Below are positions 17,840-25,534 of a DNA stretch of 64,000 nucleotides, piece by piece (within the stretch, counting starts at the first letter, position 1; the number at the start of each line of letters is the position of its first letter). Location of the stretch: positions 24,364 to 88,363 of the forward strand of contig JAFLEF010000031.1 of NCBI GenBank assembly GCA_017309115.1. Reading direction: 5' to 3'. The notes below the pieces were generated by a model. That model worked only from the letters and a program-made list of their open reading frames with translations. It had not been told where the DNA came from and did not search any database. Both the position numbers and the translations under genes were made by a program. The stretch comes from Verrucomicrobiota bacterium. GTDB lineage: Bacteria; Verrucomicrobiota; Verrucomicrobiia; Limisphaerales; UBA9464.

Positions 17840-20002
17840 ATGGTGCGAAGGGTGGCCCTGGTCGGGCTGCTGGGGTTGCTGGGAACCGTTGGGGCGCGGG
17901 CGGCCGGGCCGGAGGTGCTGCCGCCAGGACAGGTCCCGGCGGATGCCCGGCTGGGTCCGGTGAAGGATCTCAATGGGTACTTCCCGTTCCAGCCACCGAC
18001 GACCCGCGAGGAGTGGACTCGCCGGTCGGAACAGATTCGTCGTCGCATCCAAGTGTCGCAGGGTCTTTGGCCGGAGCCGACCCGCACTCCGCTGGAGCCG
18101 GTCATTCATGGTCGGATCGATCGCGGTGACTACACGGTGGAGAAGGTTTTCTTCCAAAGTGCGCCCGGCCTGTTCGTCACCGGCAATCTGTACCGACCGA
18201 AGCAGGTGACCGGGAAGGTGCCGGCCGTCTTGTTCGCGCATGGCCATTGGACCGACGCTCGCTTGTCGCAGTCCTCGCCAGCGGAGTTGCGTCAGGAAAT
18301 CGCCACCGGCGCGGAACGGTTCGAGGACGGCGGCCGCAGCCGGTTTCAATCGCTCTGCGTCCAATTGGCGCGGATGGGATGCGTGGTCTGGCAATGGGAC
18401 ATGCTGGGTAACTCCGATTCGCAGCAGATCTCCATGGCGCTGGCTCACGGATTCGCGAAGCAGCGTCCGGAAATGAACACCCTCGAAAATTGGGGGCTCT
18501 TCAGTCCGCAAGCCGAGGCGAATCTACAGAGCGTGATGGGCCTGCAGACCTGGAGTGCGATTCGCTCCCTGGACTTTGTTCTCGGACTGCCGGAAGTGGA
18601 TCCCGCGCGAATTGCCATGACCGGGGCGAGCGGTGGCGGGACGCAAACGATGTTGTTGGCGGCCCTGGATTCCCGGGTGGCGCTGTCGTTTCCCGCGGTG
18701 ATGGTGAGTACGGCCATGCAGGGCGGTTGTACGTGCGAGAACGCCAGCCTGCTCCGGGTTGGGGTGGGCAACGTGGACTTCGCGGCGCTGTTTGCTCCCA
18801 AGCCGCAGGGCCTGACCACGGCCAACGACTGGACCCGCGACATGGCCACCCAGGGATTTCCCGAACTGAAACAGCTCTACACGCTGCTCGGAGCATCCAA
18901 CGCGGTGATGCTGCATCGGGGCGAACACTTCCCGCATAACTACAACGCGGTCGCCCGTTCCGCCTTCTACACTTGGCTCAATCGACACTTCCAACTCGGG
19001 CAGACCAATCCGGTCATCGAACGGGATTACGCCTTCCTCCCGGCGTCCGAGTTGACCGTCTGGGACGCGCAGCATCCGGCGCCCAAGGCCAATGACCCGG
19101 ACTTCGAGCGGCGTTTGTTGCGCTGGTGGCGAGAGGACGCAGAAGCGCGGCGTCAGGCGATGACTCCGAAGGAACGGCAACAGTCCGATCTGGCCGCCCT
19201 GGAGGTCATGATCGGACGAGCCTGGTCAAACGTGGGAACAGTCCGGTGGGATCAGATCGGCAAGGAAGACCGCGGCGGCTGGTTGGAGATCACGGGCCTG
19301 CTGATCAACTCGACGCATCAAGAGGCGTTGCCGGCGGTCTTCTGTTATCCCAAGCAATGGAACGGCACGACGGCGGCCTGGTTCACCGGAGCGGGTAAGG
19401 AAGGATTGTTCAACGCCAGTGGGCGCCTGATTCCGGCGGTACAGCAGTTGGTGGACAGCGGGGTGACTGTGGTGGGCGTGGATCTGATTCATCAGGGTGA
19501 GTTCCGGCCAGATGGTTCGCCGCTGCTCCAAACGCCCAAGGTGAAGGAAACCCGCGAGTCCGCCTCGTACACCTTTGGATACAATCCCAGCGTCTTTGCC
19601 CAGCGGGTCCACGACATCCTGTCGGTAACGAAGTTCGTCGTGGACCACGAGCGGGCGTCGAAGCGAGTGGTCTTGATTGGCACGTCAGGAGCCGGACCAT
19701 GGGTGGCGGCGGCTCGTCCGCTGATCGGGTCCCACGTGCAATTGGCGGTGATCGAGACCGGCGGATTCCGCTTTGGCAAACTGCTGGATTTCCGCGATCC
19801 GAACTTCCTCCCGGGCGGTGCGAAGTACGGCGACCTGCCTGGCCTGCTGTCGCTGTCGGCTCCGGCGTCGACGTGGGTGCTGGGTGAATCCGGAGCTGTG
19901 TTGGCCGGACTGAGGGGTCAGTACGCGGGCGGCCAGGAATGGGCGCTGAAGGACTCGGAGACTCTCGATCCGCAGGAACTGCGGAAGTGGGTGGCGCCTT
20001 GA
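17840..20002 (+). CDS. Exported two-domain alpha/beta hydrolase (esterase/acetylxylan-esterase-like)
   Basis: A 720-residue protein. The start is the ATG at 17840, chosen because TTAGGA stands just upstream and because it yields a signal peptide (VRRVALVGLLGLLGTVGARA). The first hydrolase domain has MTGASGGGTQ with a nucleophile Ser near residue 264, inside a PVDPARIAM-like fold. The second domain, about residues 440-720, has VLIGTSGAGPW with a Ser near 616. Two complete alpha/beta cores in tandem are unusual. An MLHRGEHFPHNYN segment probably carries a catalytic His. Related proteins in Verrucomicrobia and Planctomycetes are annotated as acetylxylan-esterase-like hydrolases; a role in deacylating plant-type polysaccharides in the periplasm is plausible but inferred. 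Confidence 0.82.
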   Translation: MVRRVALVGLLGLLGTVGARAAGPEVLPPGQVPADARLGPVKDLNGYFPFQPPTTREEWTRRSEQIRRRIQVSQGLWPEPTRTPLEPVIHGRIDRGDYTVEKVFFQSAPGLFVTGNLYRPKQVTGKVPAVLFAHGHWTDARLSQSSPAELRQEIATGAERFEDGGRSRFQSLCVQLARMGCVVWQWDMLGNSDSQQISMALAHGFAKQRPEMNTLENWGLFSPQAEANLQSVMGLQTWSAIRSLDFVLGLPEVDPARIAMTGASGGGTQTMLLAALDSRVALSFPAVMVSTAMQGGCTCENASLLRVGVGNVDFAALFAPKPQGLTTANDWTRDMATQGFPELKQLYTLLGASNAVMLHRGEHFPHNYNAVARSAFYTWLNRHFQLGQTNPVIERDYAFLPASELTVWDAQHPAPKANDPDFERRLLRWWREDAEARRQAMTPKERQQSDLAALEVMIGRAWSNVGTVRWDQIGKEDRGGWLEITGLLINSTHQEALPAVFCYPKQWNGTTAAWFTGAGKEGLFNASGRLIPAVQQLVDSGVTVVGVDLIHQGEFRPDGSPLLQTPKVKETRESASYTFGYNPSVFAQRVHDILSVTKFVVDHERASKRVVLIGTSGAGPWVAAARPLIGSHVQLAVIETGGFRFGKLLDFRDPNFLPGGAKYGDLPGLLSLSAPASTWVLGESGAVLAGLRGQYAGGQEWALKDSETLDPQELRKWVAP

Positions 20003-20143
20003 GCGGGGAGGGGTTGGAGCAGGGAGTCCCGGCTTCAGCCGGTGGGGCGGTGGAACGAGCGGGGCGATCGGGAGTACACCAGCGTGTGATCGTAGTGGAG
20101 GTTCCGCCGCCTAAAGGCGGGACATGCGGAGAAGCGGAGCGGC
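20003..20143 (+). repeat. Spacer with 'CCTAAAGGCGG' and 'CTTCAGCCGG' hairpin-like repeats
   Basis: A short spacer between the esterase gene and the convergent unknown gene. It contains AGTCCCGGCTTCAGCCGG at 20026 and GCCGCCTAAAGGCGGGAC at 20106. Both belong to a pattern (AGTCCCGCCTTCAGGCGG) that recurs near 21008 in the same island. Each copy can fold on itself through a GCCGxxxxCGGC-type stem. Confidence 0.5.
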
Positions 20144-20683
20144 TCAATCTGTGTCGGTCAGGCACAGAATCCACCACCTCATGCCTTGTGGATCGTAAAC
20201 GACGAAAGAAGAATCCCAAGCAACATCCAAGAACCAGCCAGTCCAAGCACCCTCAATACTGAATACCTGCGTATAGTCGTGGCCAATGGCTGCAACGAAC
20301 TCTCTCGAAAGCCGTCTCGCCTTGTCCTCGGTTCCTGGGAACATCTGGTACGCACCGCCTCGCAAAAGTGTAACTGTCAGTGTGCCCTCCATCTCGTAGG
20401 CGGAGTAGCAGTGAAACGCCGGCAACCTCAGGGGTGATGGAATTTGAAGCTCGCCTAGAAAAGCCCGAATGGAAGGAGCATTGAGAAACGATGACAACAA
20501 ATGATCACGGCCCCGCCAATCGTGACGACTGGCGCTATGAAATGCTGCTGCATCGGTAGGTTGGAAACATCGCAAGAGGACGCGACCGTTCGGGTAGAGT
20601 GGACGCAAAGCGGCGAGATACGCCTCCAAGCGCGCATCGGTGAGGGGCTGCTCTGCGTAGTGAACATCAGACCACAGCATCAT
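20144..20683 (-). CDS. Unrecognised 179-aa protein, immunity-protein-like
   Basis: No family could be assigned with confidence. It is a soluble 179-residue protein with no signal peptide and no transmembrane helix. It is rich in aromatic residues, with a C-terminal block AWTGWFLDVAWDSSFVVYDP and a terminal WWILCLTDTD. Ending in '..TDTD' after a W-W-hydrophobic stretch recalls small solitary proteins found near polymorphic toxin genes, so an immunity or antitoxin role is a guess. No toxin gene is adjacent. Base composition is visibly less GC-biased than the surrounding genes, and repeats lie on both sides, suggesting acquired DNA. The start is the ATG at 20683, with no clear ribosome-binding site. 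Confidence 0.6.
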   Translation of the reverse strand: MMLWSDVHYAEQPLTDARLEAYLAALRPLYPNGRVLLRCFQPTDAAAFHSASRHDWRGRDHLLSSFLNAPSIRAFLGELQIPSPLRLPAFHCYSAYEMEGTLTVTLLRGGAYQMFPGTEDKARRLSREFVAAIGHDYTQVFSIEGAWTGWFLDVAWDSSFVVYDPQGMRWWILCLTDTD

Positions 20684-21425
20684 GGCGTTTAGAGGGTTAT
20701 CCGTTGATTCACCGACAAGGCTTCAGTCGGAAGAGTTTCCGTACCGCAGCTTCCAAGCATTGTAAACGGGCTTCCCTCATGGAGTCGGAGAAACGGCCTG
20801 GCTGACGATTGCCATTCGTCCAGATCACCCGAAGAACGAAGAACACGAATGGAGCCGACACTTCCCGTCCGGTCTCCCGAGCCTACCCGCTCCCTTGCCT
20901 GTGTTCCTGTGTTTCAGATTCATTCCCCTCCGCGCCTGCGCCTCCGCGGGAGAATCTCGCTGGTCTTCCGGGGTTCCGGAAACAACCCGTGAATCGCCCC
21001 TGGTTCGTAGTCCCGCCTTCAGGCGGCCCCTGGGGGTGAATCGGCGCTGGGGGGACGGGATGAATCCCGCACTACTAGCCCGACCCGGTTCTTGGCCCGA
21101 AGGCAGATCCGGTTTACCGGTTTTGGCCCCTTTCAAGTCGCGGGTGAGTGTGCCGGGTCTTTCGATGTGGCACTCGCCGGGACGAAAGGCAGTAGCTCCA
21201 CTCCGTTGCGCGACCGCACTCCAAGACGCTTCGCGTGAAACCGGCCCGGGCAAACTTCACAGGCGAAGGGTAAGGTGACGCGTGGGGATTGGATGGCGTC
21301 TTCTGCCGTCAGCCACTGGGCGTGGGGGACCCTCATTCGTTCCATAGGCTTGCACTCACATGATGGGCAAGACTCAATCGGCACGAGTGAATTGCGGGCA
21401 TTCTCGCGCTTGGAGAGGCTTTTGG
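20684..21425 (+). repeat. Repeat-rich spacer without genes (copy A of the 165-bp mosaic element)
   Basis: Some 740 bases with no convincing gene. At 20711-20729 CCGACAAGGCTTCAGTCGG forms a hairpin. At 20895-20960 there is a CCTCCGCGCCTGCGCCTCCGCGGG-type element matching 22625-22690 (CCCTCTGCGCCCTCCGCAGG). At 21008 lies AGTCCCGCCTTCAGGCGG. At 21160-21320 is copy A of the 165-base element, beginning with TTCGATGTGGCACTCGCCGG. Short frames that run through these repeats show no protein-like composition. Confidence 0.6.
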
Positions 21426-22280
21426 GTGAACATCTACATTCAGGTTTTAAGCCAGGTCCAGACAGTGGAAGTCGCTCGACTCCTGCTCTTGCCCGCTGCA
21501 CTCCATTCTGCCCAATCGGGGTGCCGAATAAAGATATCTGGTGGCGGTAGAGTTCGGACCCGGAGTTTTGAAACCGTTGATAAGGCCGTTGCCAACATTC
21601 AATCCGCCAAGTTTAACGAACTCGAAGTCGCCTATTCAATCGCCGGAGATGGCGGGTTTCGAATGACTGGCAATCCAGTTTCCGCCGTCGGACTGCTCAC
21701 GATTTCGCCGACTTGCGATCTTTGGTTTAGATCGGAGGACTGGCCTGTTGGTGGCGAACGAGCGATGCGGTCGCGAAGATTGAATGCTAAGGCAAAGGAG
21801 ACCGGCCTCGATTACTACAAGGTTAGCCGAGCGCCCTCGATTTTGGAGTTTGTTTTGGAAAAGGAAACGACAGAACCACAGTCGAGAGTTCTCGACTCCT
21901 GCGCGGAGTGGCTAGCCGCGTTTGTTCCGAAATGCCTCGGCTCTCTGGGCATATTCGGGTGTGTGGATGTCGGGGGCTGCGATTTTTTCGTGAAGTTGGA
22001 ATCCAATGTCCTGATGACCGAGCATATCAGAATCATGGCCCGGTTATGGCCTTCGGCGTATCCGGAACTTGGTCGGCGATTCGACGGGCTTCATCCGGTT
22101 ATGTTTGGTTCCAAGAAACTCTGCCAGGGTATCGGGTCGGCGTTGGATAAGGACGCTCGCGTATTGGTGAGCGATGCGATGAGTGATTTTGCGGTGGTTC
22201 GGCTGACTGTTGGTTGTGAGTCCGAAGCTGCGCGCCGTCGGGCGTCACCGTGGTTGTTGCTGCGCGCTGGAGAGGTGTGA
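21426..22280 (+). CDS. Unrecognised 284-aa protein in low-GC island
   Basis: A 284-residue protein, starting at a GTG (21426) with a strong GGAGAGG seven bases upstream. No known domain was recognised. Visible features are a basic segment GGGRVRTRSFE near 45, a hydrophobic-polar central part (AVGLLTISPTCDLWFRSEDW), a Cys-rich patch (GIFGCVDVGGCDFF), and a helical C-terminus. There is no signal peptide or membrane helix. It is moderately AT-richer than neighbours and is flanked by copies A and B of the 165-base repeat, which suggests transfer or a rearranged accessory gene. Together with the 179-aa gene about 740 bases away it forms the only genes in the repeat island. The function is unknown. 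Confidence 0.6.
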   Translation: MNIYIQVLSQVQTVEVARLLLLPAALHSAQSGCRIKISGGGRVRTRSFETVDKAVANIQSAKFNELEVAYSIAGDGGFRMTGNPVSAVGLLTISPTCDLWFRSEDWPVGGERAMRSRRLNAKAKETGLDYYKVSRAPSILEFVLEKETTEPQSRVLDSCAEWLAAFVPKCLGSLGIFGCVDVGGCDFFVKLESNVLMTEHIRIMARLWPSAYPELGRRFDGLHPVMFGSKKLCQGIGSALDKDARVLVSDAMSDFAVVRLTVGCESEAARRRASPWLLLRAGEV

Positions 22281-22990
22281 GAATTGCTAAAATTCGAGCG
22301 AATGTTCCGAAATTCGTGGGTTTCCTCCGCGTCTTGGCGCCTCTGAGGGAGACACTCGGAGTTTTTCGAGGCGGCACTCGCCGGGACGAAAAGCGGTAGC
22401 TTCACTGCGTTGCGCGACCGCACTCCAAACGCTTCGCGTGAAACCGGCCCGGGCGAACTTCAGGGGCGAAGGGAAAAGTGACGCGTGGGGGATTGGATGG
22501 CGCCTTCTGCCGTCGGCGGCTACGGGGCGGATGGAGTCGTGACGCGGCAGTTGCAGCTAGAGCGTTGCCCATGGGAGAGCGGTAGAAGGTCTTCCGCAAT
22601 CTCCAGAGGAAAGCGCCCTCTCCCCGTCTTTTTCCTGTTTTCCTGCGTTCCAAATTCATCTCCCTCTGCGCCCTCCGCAGGAGATTCTCGGGCGCCTTTC
22701 TTCGGCGCGTTGAGGGCGGGTGAGGGTGTTGGGTGTTTCGAGGCGTCACTCGCCGGGACGAAAAGCGGTAGCTCCACTGCGTTACGCGACCGCACTCCAA
22801 ACGCTTCGCGTGAAACTGGCACGGTCCGAACTCCACGGTCGAAAGGCCAGGTGACGCGTGGGGGATTGGATGGCGCCTTCTGCCGGCGGCGGCTACGGAG
22901 GGTGCGGGCGGCTCGGTGAAACCTCGCCCGACCACTGAGCGGCCAAGTCCACTCTCGACCCTGGATGCGGCGGCACCGCAAGGTTCGGCC
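22281..22990 (+). repeat. Repeat spacer with copies B and C of the 165-bp mosaic element
   Basis: Copy B lies at 22365-22528 and copy C at 22735-22899. They are near-identical over most of their length (CACTCGCCGGGACGAAAAGC ... GCGACCGCACTCCAAACGCT ... GACGCGTGGGGGATTGGATG ... GCGGCTACGG). Between them, at 22625-22690, is a CTCTGCGCCCTCCGC element. A further copy of the element's end lies at 43611-43640, and a variant at 31915-31945. No gene is supported here; open frames across the repeats differ between copies. Confidence 0.7.
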
Positions 22991-23728
22991 GTGCGGGTGG
23001 AATTGAGAAGTGTCACCAAGCGATACGGTTCGACCATCGCCCTGAATCAAGTGTCATTGAACTTGGATCCGGGTCAGATCGTCGCTGTGTTGGGGCCCAA
23101 CGGCGCGGGCAAGACGACACTGCTGCGGCTGCTGTCGGGTGTTTCCAGTCCGGACCGCGGGGAGCTGTGGTTGGATGGTGAAGGCTTCGATCGGGATGAC
23201 CTGCCAACGCGACGGCGGATTGGATTTTTGCCGGATTTTCCGCCGCTGTTCCCGGAGGAAAGCGTGCTGCGAAATCTGGCGATTCAGCTGCGGTTGTACG
23301 AGGCCGATCAGCCGGGCGTGGAGGAGCGGGTGCTGCAACTGCTGGAGGAACTCGAGCTGTTAACCCTGGCGGAAATGCCGGCGGGCACGCTGTCGCGAGG
23401 TCAGGCGTATAAGACCGCGTTGGTCGGGCTGATTGCGGCGGATCCGGAGTTGTGGCTGTTGGATGAACCCCTGGCGTCGGGCATGGATCCGCTCGGCCTG
23501 AGTGTGCTGCGGCGGGAAGTTCGCCGGGCGACGGCGCTCGGTCGGACCGTGATGTACACGACTCAACTGATTGAAGTGGCCGAAGGATTTGCCGATCGCG
23601 TCTTGGTGATTGCCGATGGGTTGGTGCGGGCGTTTGGAACCGTGCCGGAATTACAAGCAGCGGCCGGAGCGCCCGAGGGTCAGGTCTTGGCCACGTTGTT
23701 CGGACGATTGCACGAGACGCGGCTATGA
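22991..23728 (+). CDS. ABC transporter ATP-binding protein
   Basis: Starting at the GTG at 22991 gives about 245 residues, the usual length for a single ABC domain; an upstream GTG at 22916 would add 25 residues encoded partly by the end of repeat copy C. Walker A is GPNGAGKTT, the signature motif is degenerate (LSRGQAYKTALVGLI), and Walker B is LWLLDEP, followed by the D-loop and a VMYTTQLIEVAEGFADRV switch segment. It powers the permease that follows, whose start overlaps its stop by four bases (ATGA). The exporter type cannot be fixed. Confidence 0.9.
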   Translation: MRVELRSVTKRYGSTIALNQVSLNLDPGQIVAVLGPNGAGKTTLLRLLSGVSSPDRGELWLDGEGFDRDDLPTRRRIGFLPDFPPLFPEESVLRNLAIQLRLYEADQPGVEERVLQLLEELELLTLAEMPAGTLSRGQAYKTALVGLIAADPELWLLDEPLASGMDPLGLSVLRREVRRATALGRTVMYTTQLIEVAEGFADRVLVIADGLVRAFGTVPELQAAAGAPEGQVLATLFGRLHETRL

Positions 23729-25470
23729 TCGTTTTCCGGGATCATCAGTCGGCATTTCTGGCCCGACTGCGGAGCAGTGCCCGGGACCGGGTGCGCCGGC
23801 GGGGTGGACGACTGCGTCGCGTGGGCTGGGCCCAGCTACGGTACGCGAGGCTGGAGGGGTTTCTCGGGGTCCTGATGATGGCGGTGGTGGGATTCAGCGT
23901 GGGCCGCGGTCGGGAGGACTCTCTGGAACCCGGTGGCGCCGGGGCGGTGGTGGCGTGGGCGGCGATGTTTCTGGTGAGCCAACTGGAGCGGCACATGACC
24001 GGCATGTTGCAATACTGGCCGGACCTGGCGACCTGCCTGCGGTTGCCGGCGGATGACGCGTGGATGGTCCGTCGGCAGTGGTGGCGCAGCCGGGAGAAGT
24101 TTCCGCTTATTCTGCTTTCCGCCATCGCCCTGACCCTCCCGATCGGTCTGCTGGCGTCCCCGACCTGGACCATGGCGGGGTTCTGTCTGGGCGCGGCTTT
24201 GGTGCTGTCGGCGGTGGTGCTGGCGCTGGCGACCTGGTTGGCAGGCACGAATTTCGGCGCCGCCTTGGGGACGGTTTTGTGGGTATCCTTGGCGGTGTTT
24301 TGGATTGGGTCTCGGGTGCAGCCCACGTTGACGGCCTGGGGGTTGGAAACTGTGAATGCCTACGGCGAATGGCTCACCTTGATTCTGCCGACGGGTTGGG
24401 TGGTTCGTCCGTTTCTGAGTTCGTTGAACGGTTTTTCCTGGGAGTCCTGGACTTCGCTGTTGCCGGCGGCGGTTTTGGTGGCGTCGGTGGGCGTGGCGCT
24501 GGGACGGCTGCCCCGGATTCTGAGACTGCGGGATCAGGCCTTGCTGATGTATGCGGCGCAGATTCCTGAGGATGCGTCGGAGGAGTTACGGCGACAGGTT
24601 CATGATGCCTTGCGCCAGGCTCCGCCGAGCGCAGTGGGAGTGTTGCGGGAGGCGGTGTCGAGCCGGTCGTTTCTGGAGATTCCGTCACTGGCGGCGACTG
24701 GTGGCTGGCTGGAACGTTGGTTGTGGCGGTGTTGGTCGGAAGGGGAACGATCGCTGGCCACTCTGGCGTATGTGCGGCTGCCGAAGTGGACGACGTCGCT
24801 GGGGGTCTCGAGTGGCTTGGTGGTGTTGGGCGTGGCGGCGGCCGCGATGGGCGGGCCGGAGAGTCCGCGGGATCGGGGTTGGCTAATCGTGGGTTGGTTG
24901 CTGGCGTTAATTGCCCTGGGCAAGGGGGTCACCCCGATTCGTCCGGAGGCGGGGCGTTTGGAACACTCCTGGGAAGTGGGTCAGGGCACGGTCGCCGCGG
25001 TGGGGCTGTTTCCGTTGGGATTGGCGGCGGCGCATCACTGGGCTCTGAAGACCGCCCGGTTGCGGTTGCTGATGGGTACTCCGCTGGCTCTGCTGGCGGC
25101 GGCAGTGGCGGGATGGTCCCATCCGGAATTGGTGACGCTTGGTCAGGCTCTTCAGGGTATGCTGGTGGCGTTGCTGATTGTGGCGGGCTTTCAACCGTTC
25201 TGGCTGGCTGGCTTGCTTCTGGGTCCGGACGGACCGCGCTTTGGGGGACGGTTTGGCTGGGTGCGTCACGGTTTGTGGTTGGGGTGGGGCTTGGCCTGGC
25301 TCACCTTTTCCGGTGCCGCGCTGGGGCTGACCTTCTGGCAGGGTCCTGGCTGGGGTCTATTGGCCGCCGGGGCGTCCGTGGCGACTGGTCAACTGGCGTG
25401 GCGCTGGTTGTTGAGGCGGTATCGTCGGGGTGGGTTGGAACTGGTGAGGCCTCCTCGGGGCCCGCAGTAA
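23725..25470 (+). CDS. Multi-pass membrane protein, probable ABC permease partner
   Basis: A 581-residue inner-membrane protein with a basic N-terminus (RLRSSARDRVRRRGGRLRRV) and about 12-14 hydrophobic segments spread over its length. Overlap with the ATPase gene (ATGA) makes it its permease. It lacks the FtsX or MacB extracytoplasmic domain and no ABC-2 signature is obvious, so the export substrate is unknown. A cytoplasmic-looking charged stretch near residues 275-310 (AQIPEDASEELRRQVHDALR) divides the protein into two halves. Confidence 0.75.
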   Translation: MIVFRDHQSAFLARLRSSARDRVRRRGGRLRRVGWAQLRYARLEGFLGVLMMAVVGFSVGRGREDSLEPGGAGAVVAWAAMFLVSQLERHMTGMLQYWPDLATCLRLPADDAWMVRRQWWRSREKFPLILLSAIALTLPIGLLASPTWTMAGFCLGAALVLSAVVLALATWLAGTNFGAALGTVLWVSLAVFWIGSRVQPTLTAWGLETVNAYGEWLTLILPTGWVVRPFLSSLNGFSWESWTSLLPAAVLVASVGVALGRLPRILRLRDQALLMYAAQIPEDASEELRRQVHDALRQAPPSAVGVLREAVSSRSFLEIPSLAATGGWLERWLWRCWSEGERSLATLAYVRLPKWTTSLGVSSGLVVLGVAAAAMGGPESPRDRGWLIVGWLLALIALGKGVTPIRPEAGRLEHSWEVGQGTVAAVGLFPLGLAAAHHWALKTARLRLLMGTPLALLAAAVAGWSHPELVTLGQALQGMLVALLIVAGFQPFWLAGLLLGPDGPRFGGRFGWVRHGLWLGWGLAWLTFSGAALGLTFWQGPGWGLLAAGASVATGQLAWRWLLRRYRRGGLELVRPPRGPQ

Positions 25471-25534
25471 AAAATCGCCGACCTCCCTGGATTTGGCGCT
25501 GTTCCGTGGGGCCGGGTGAAATCAGACTCGTCCC

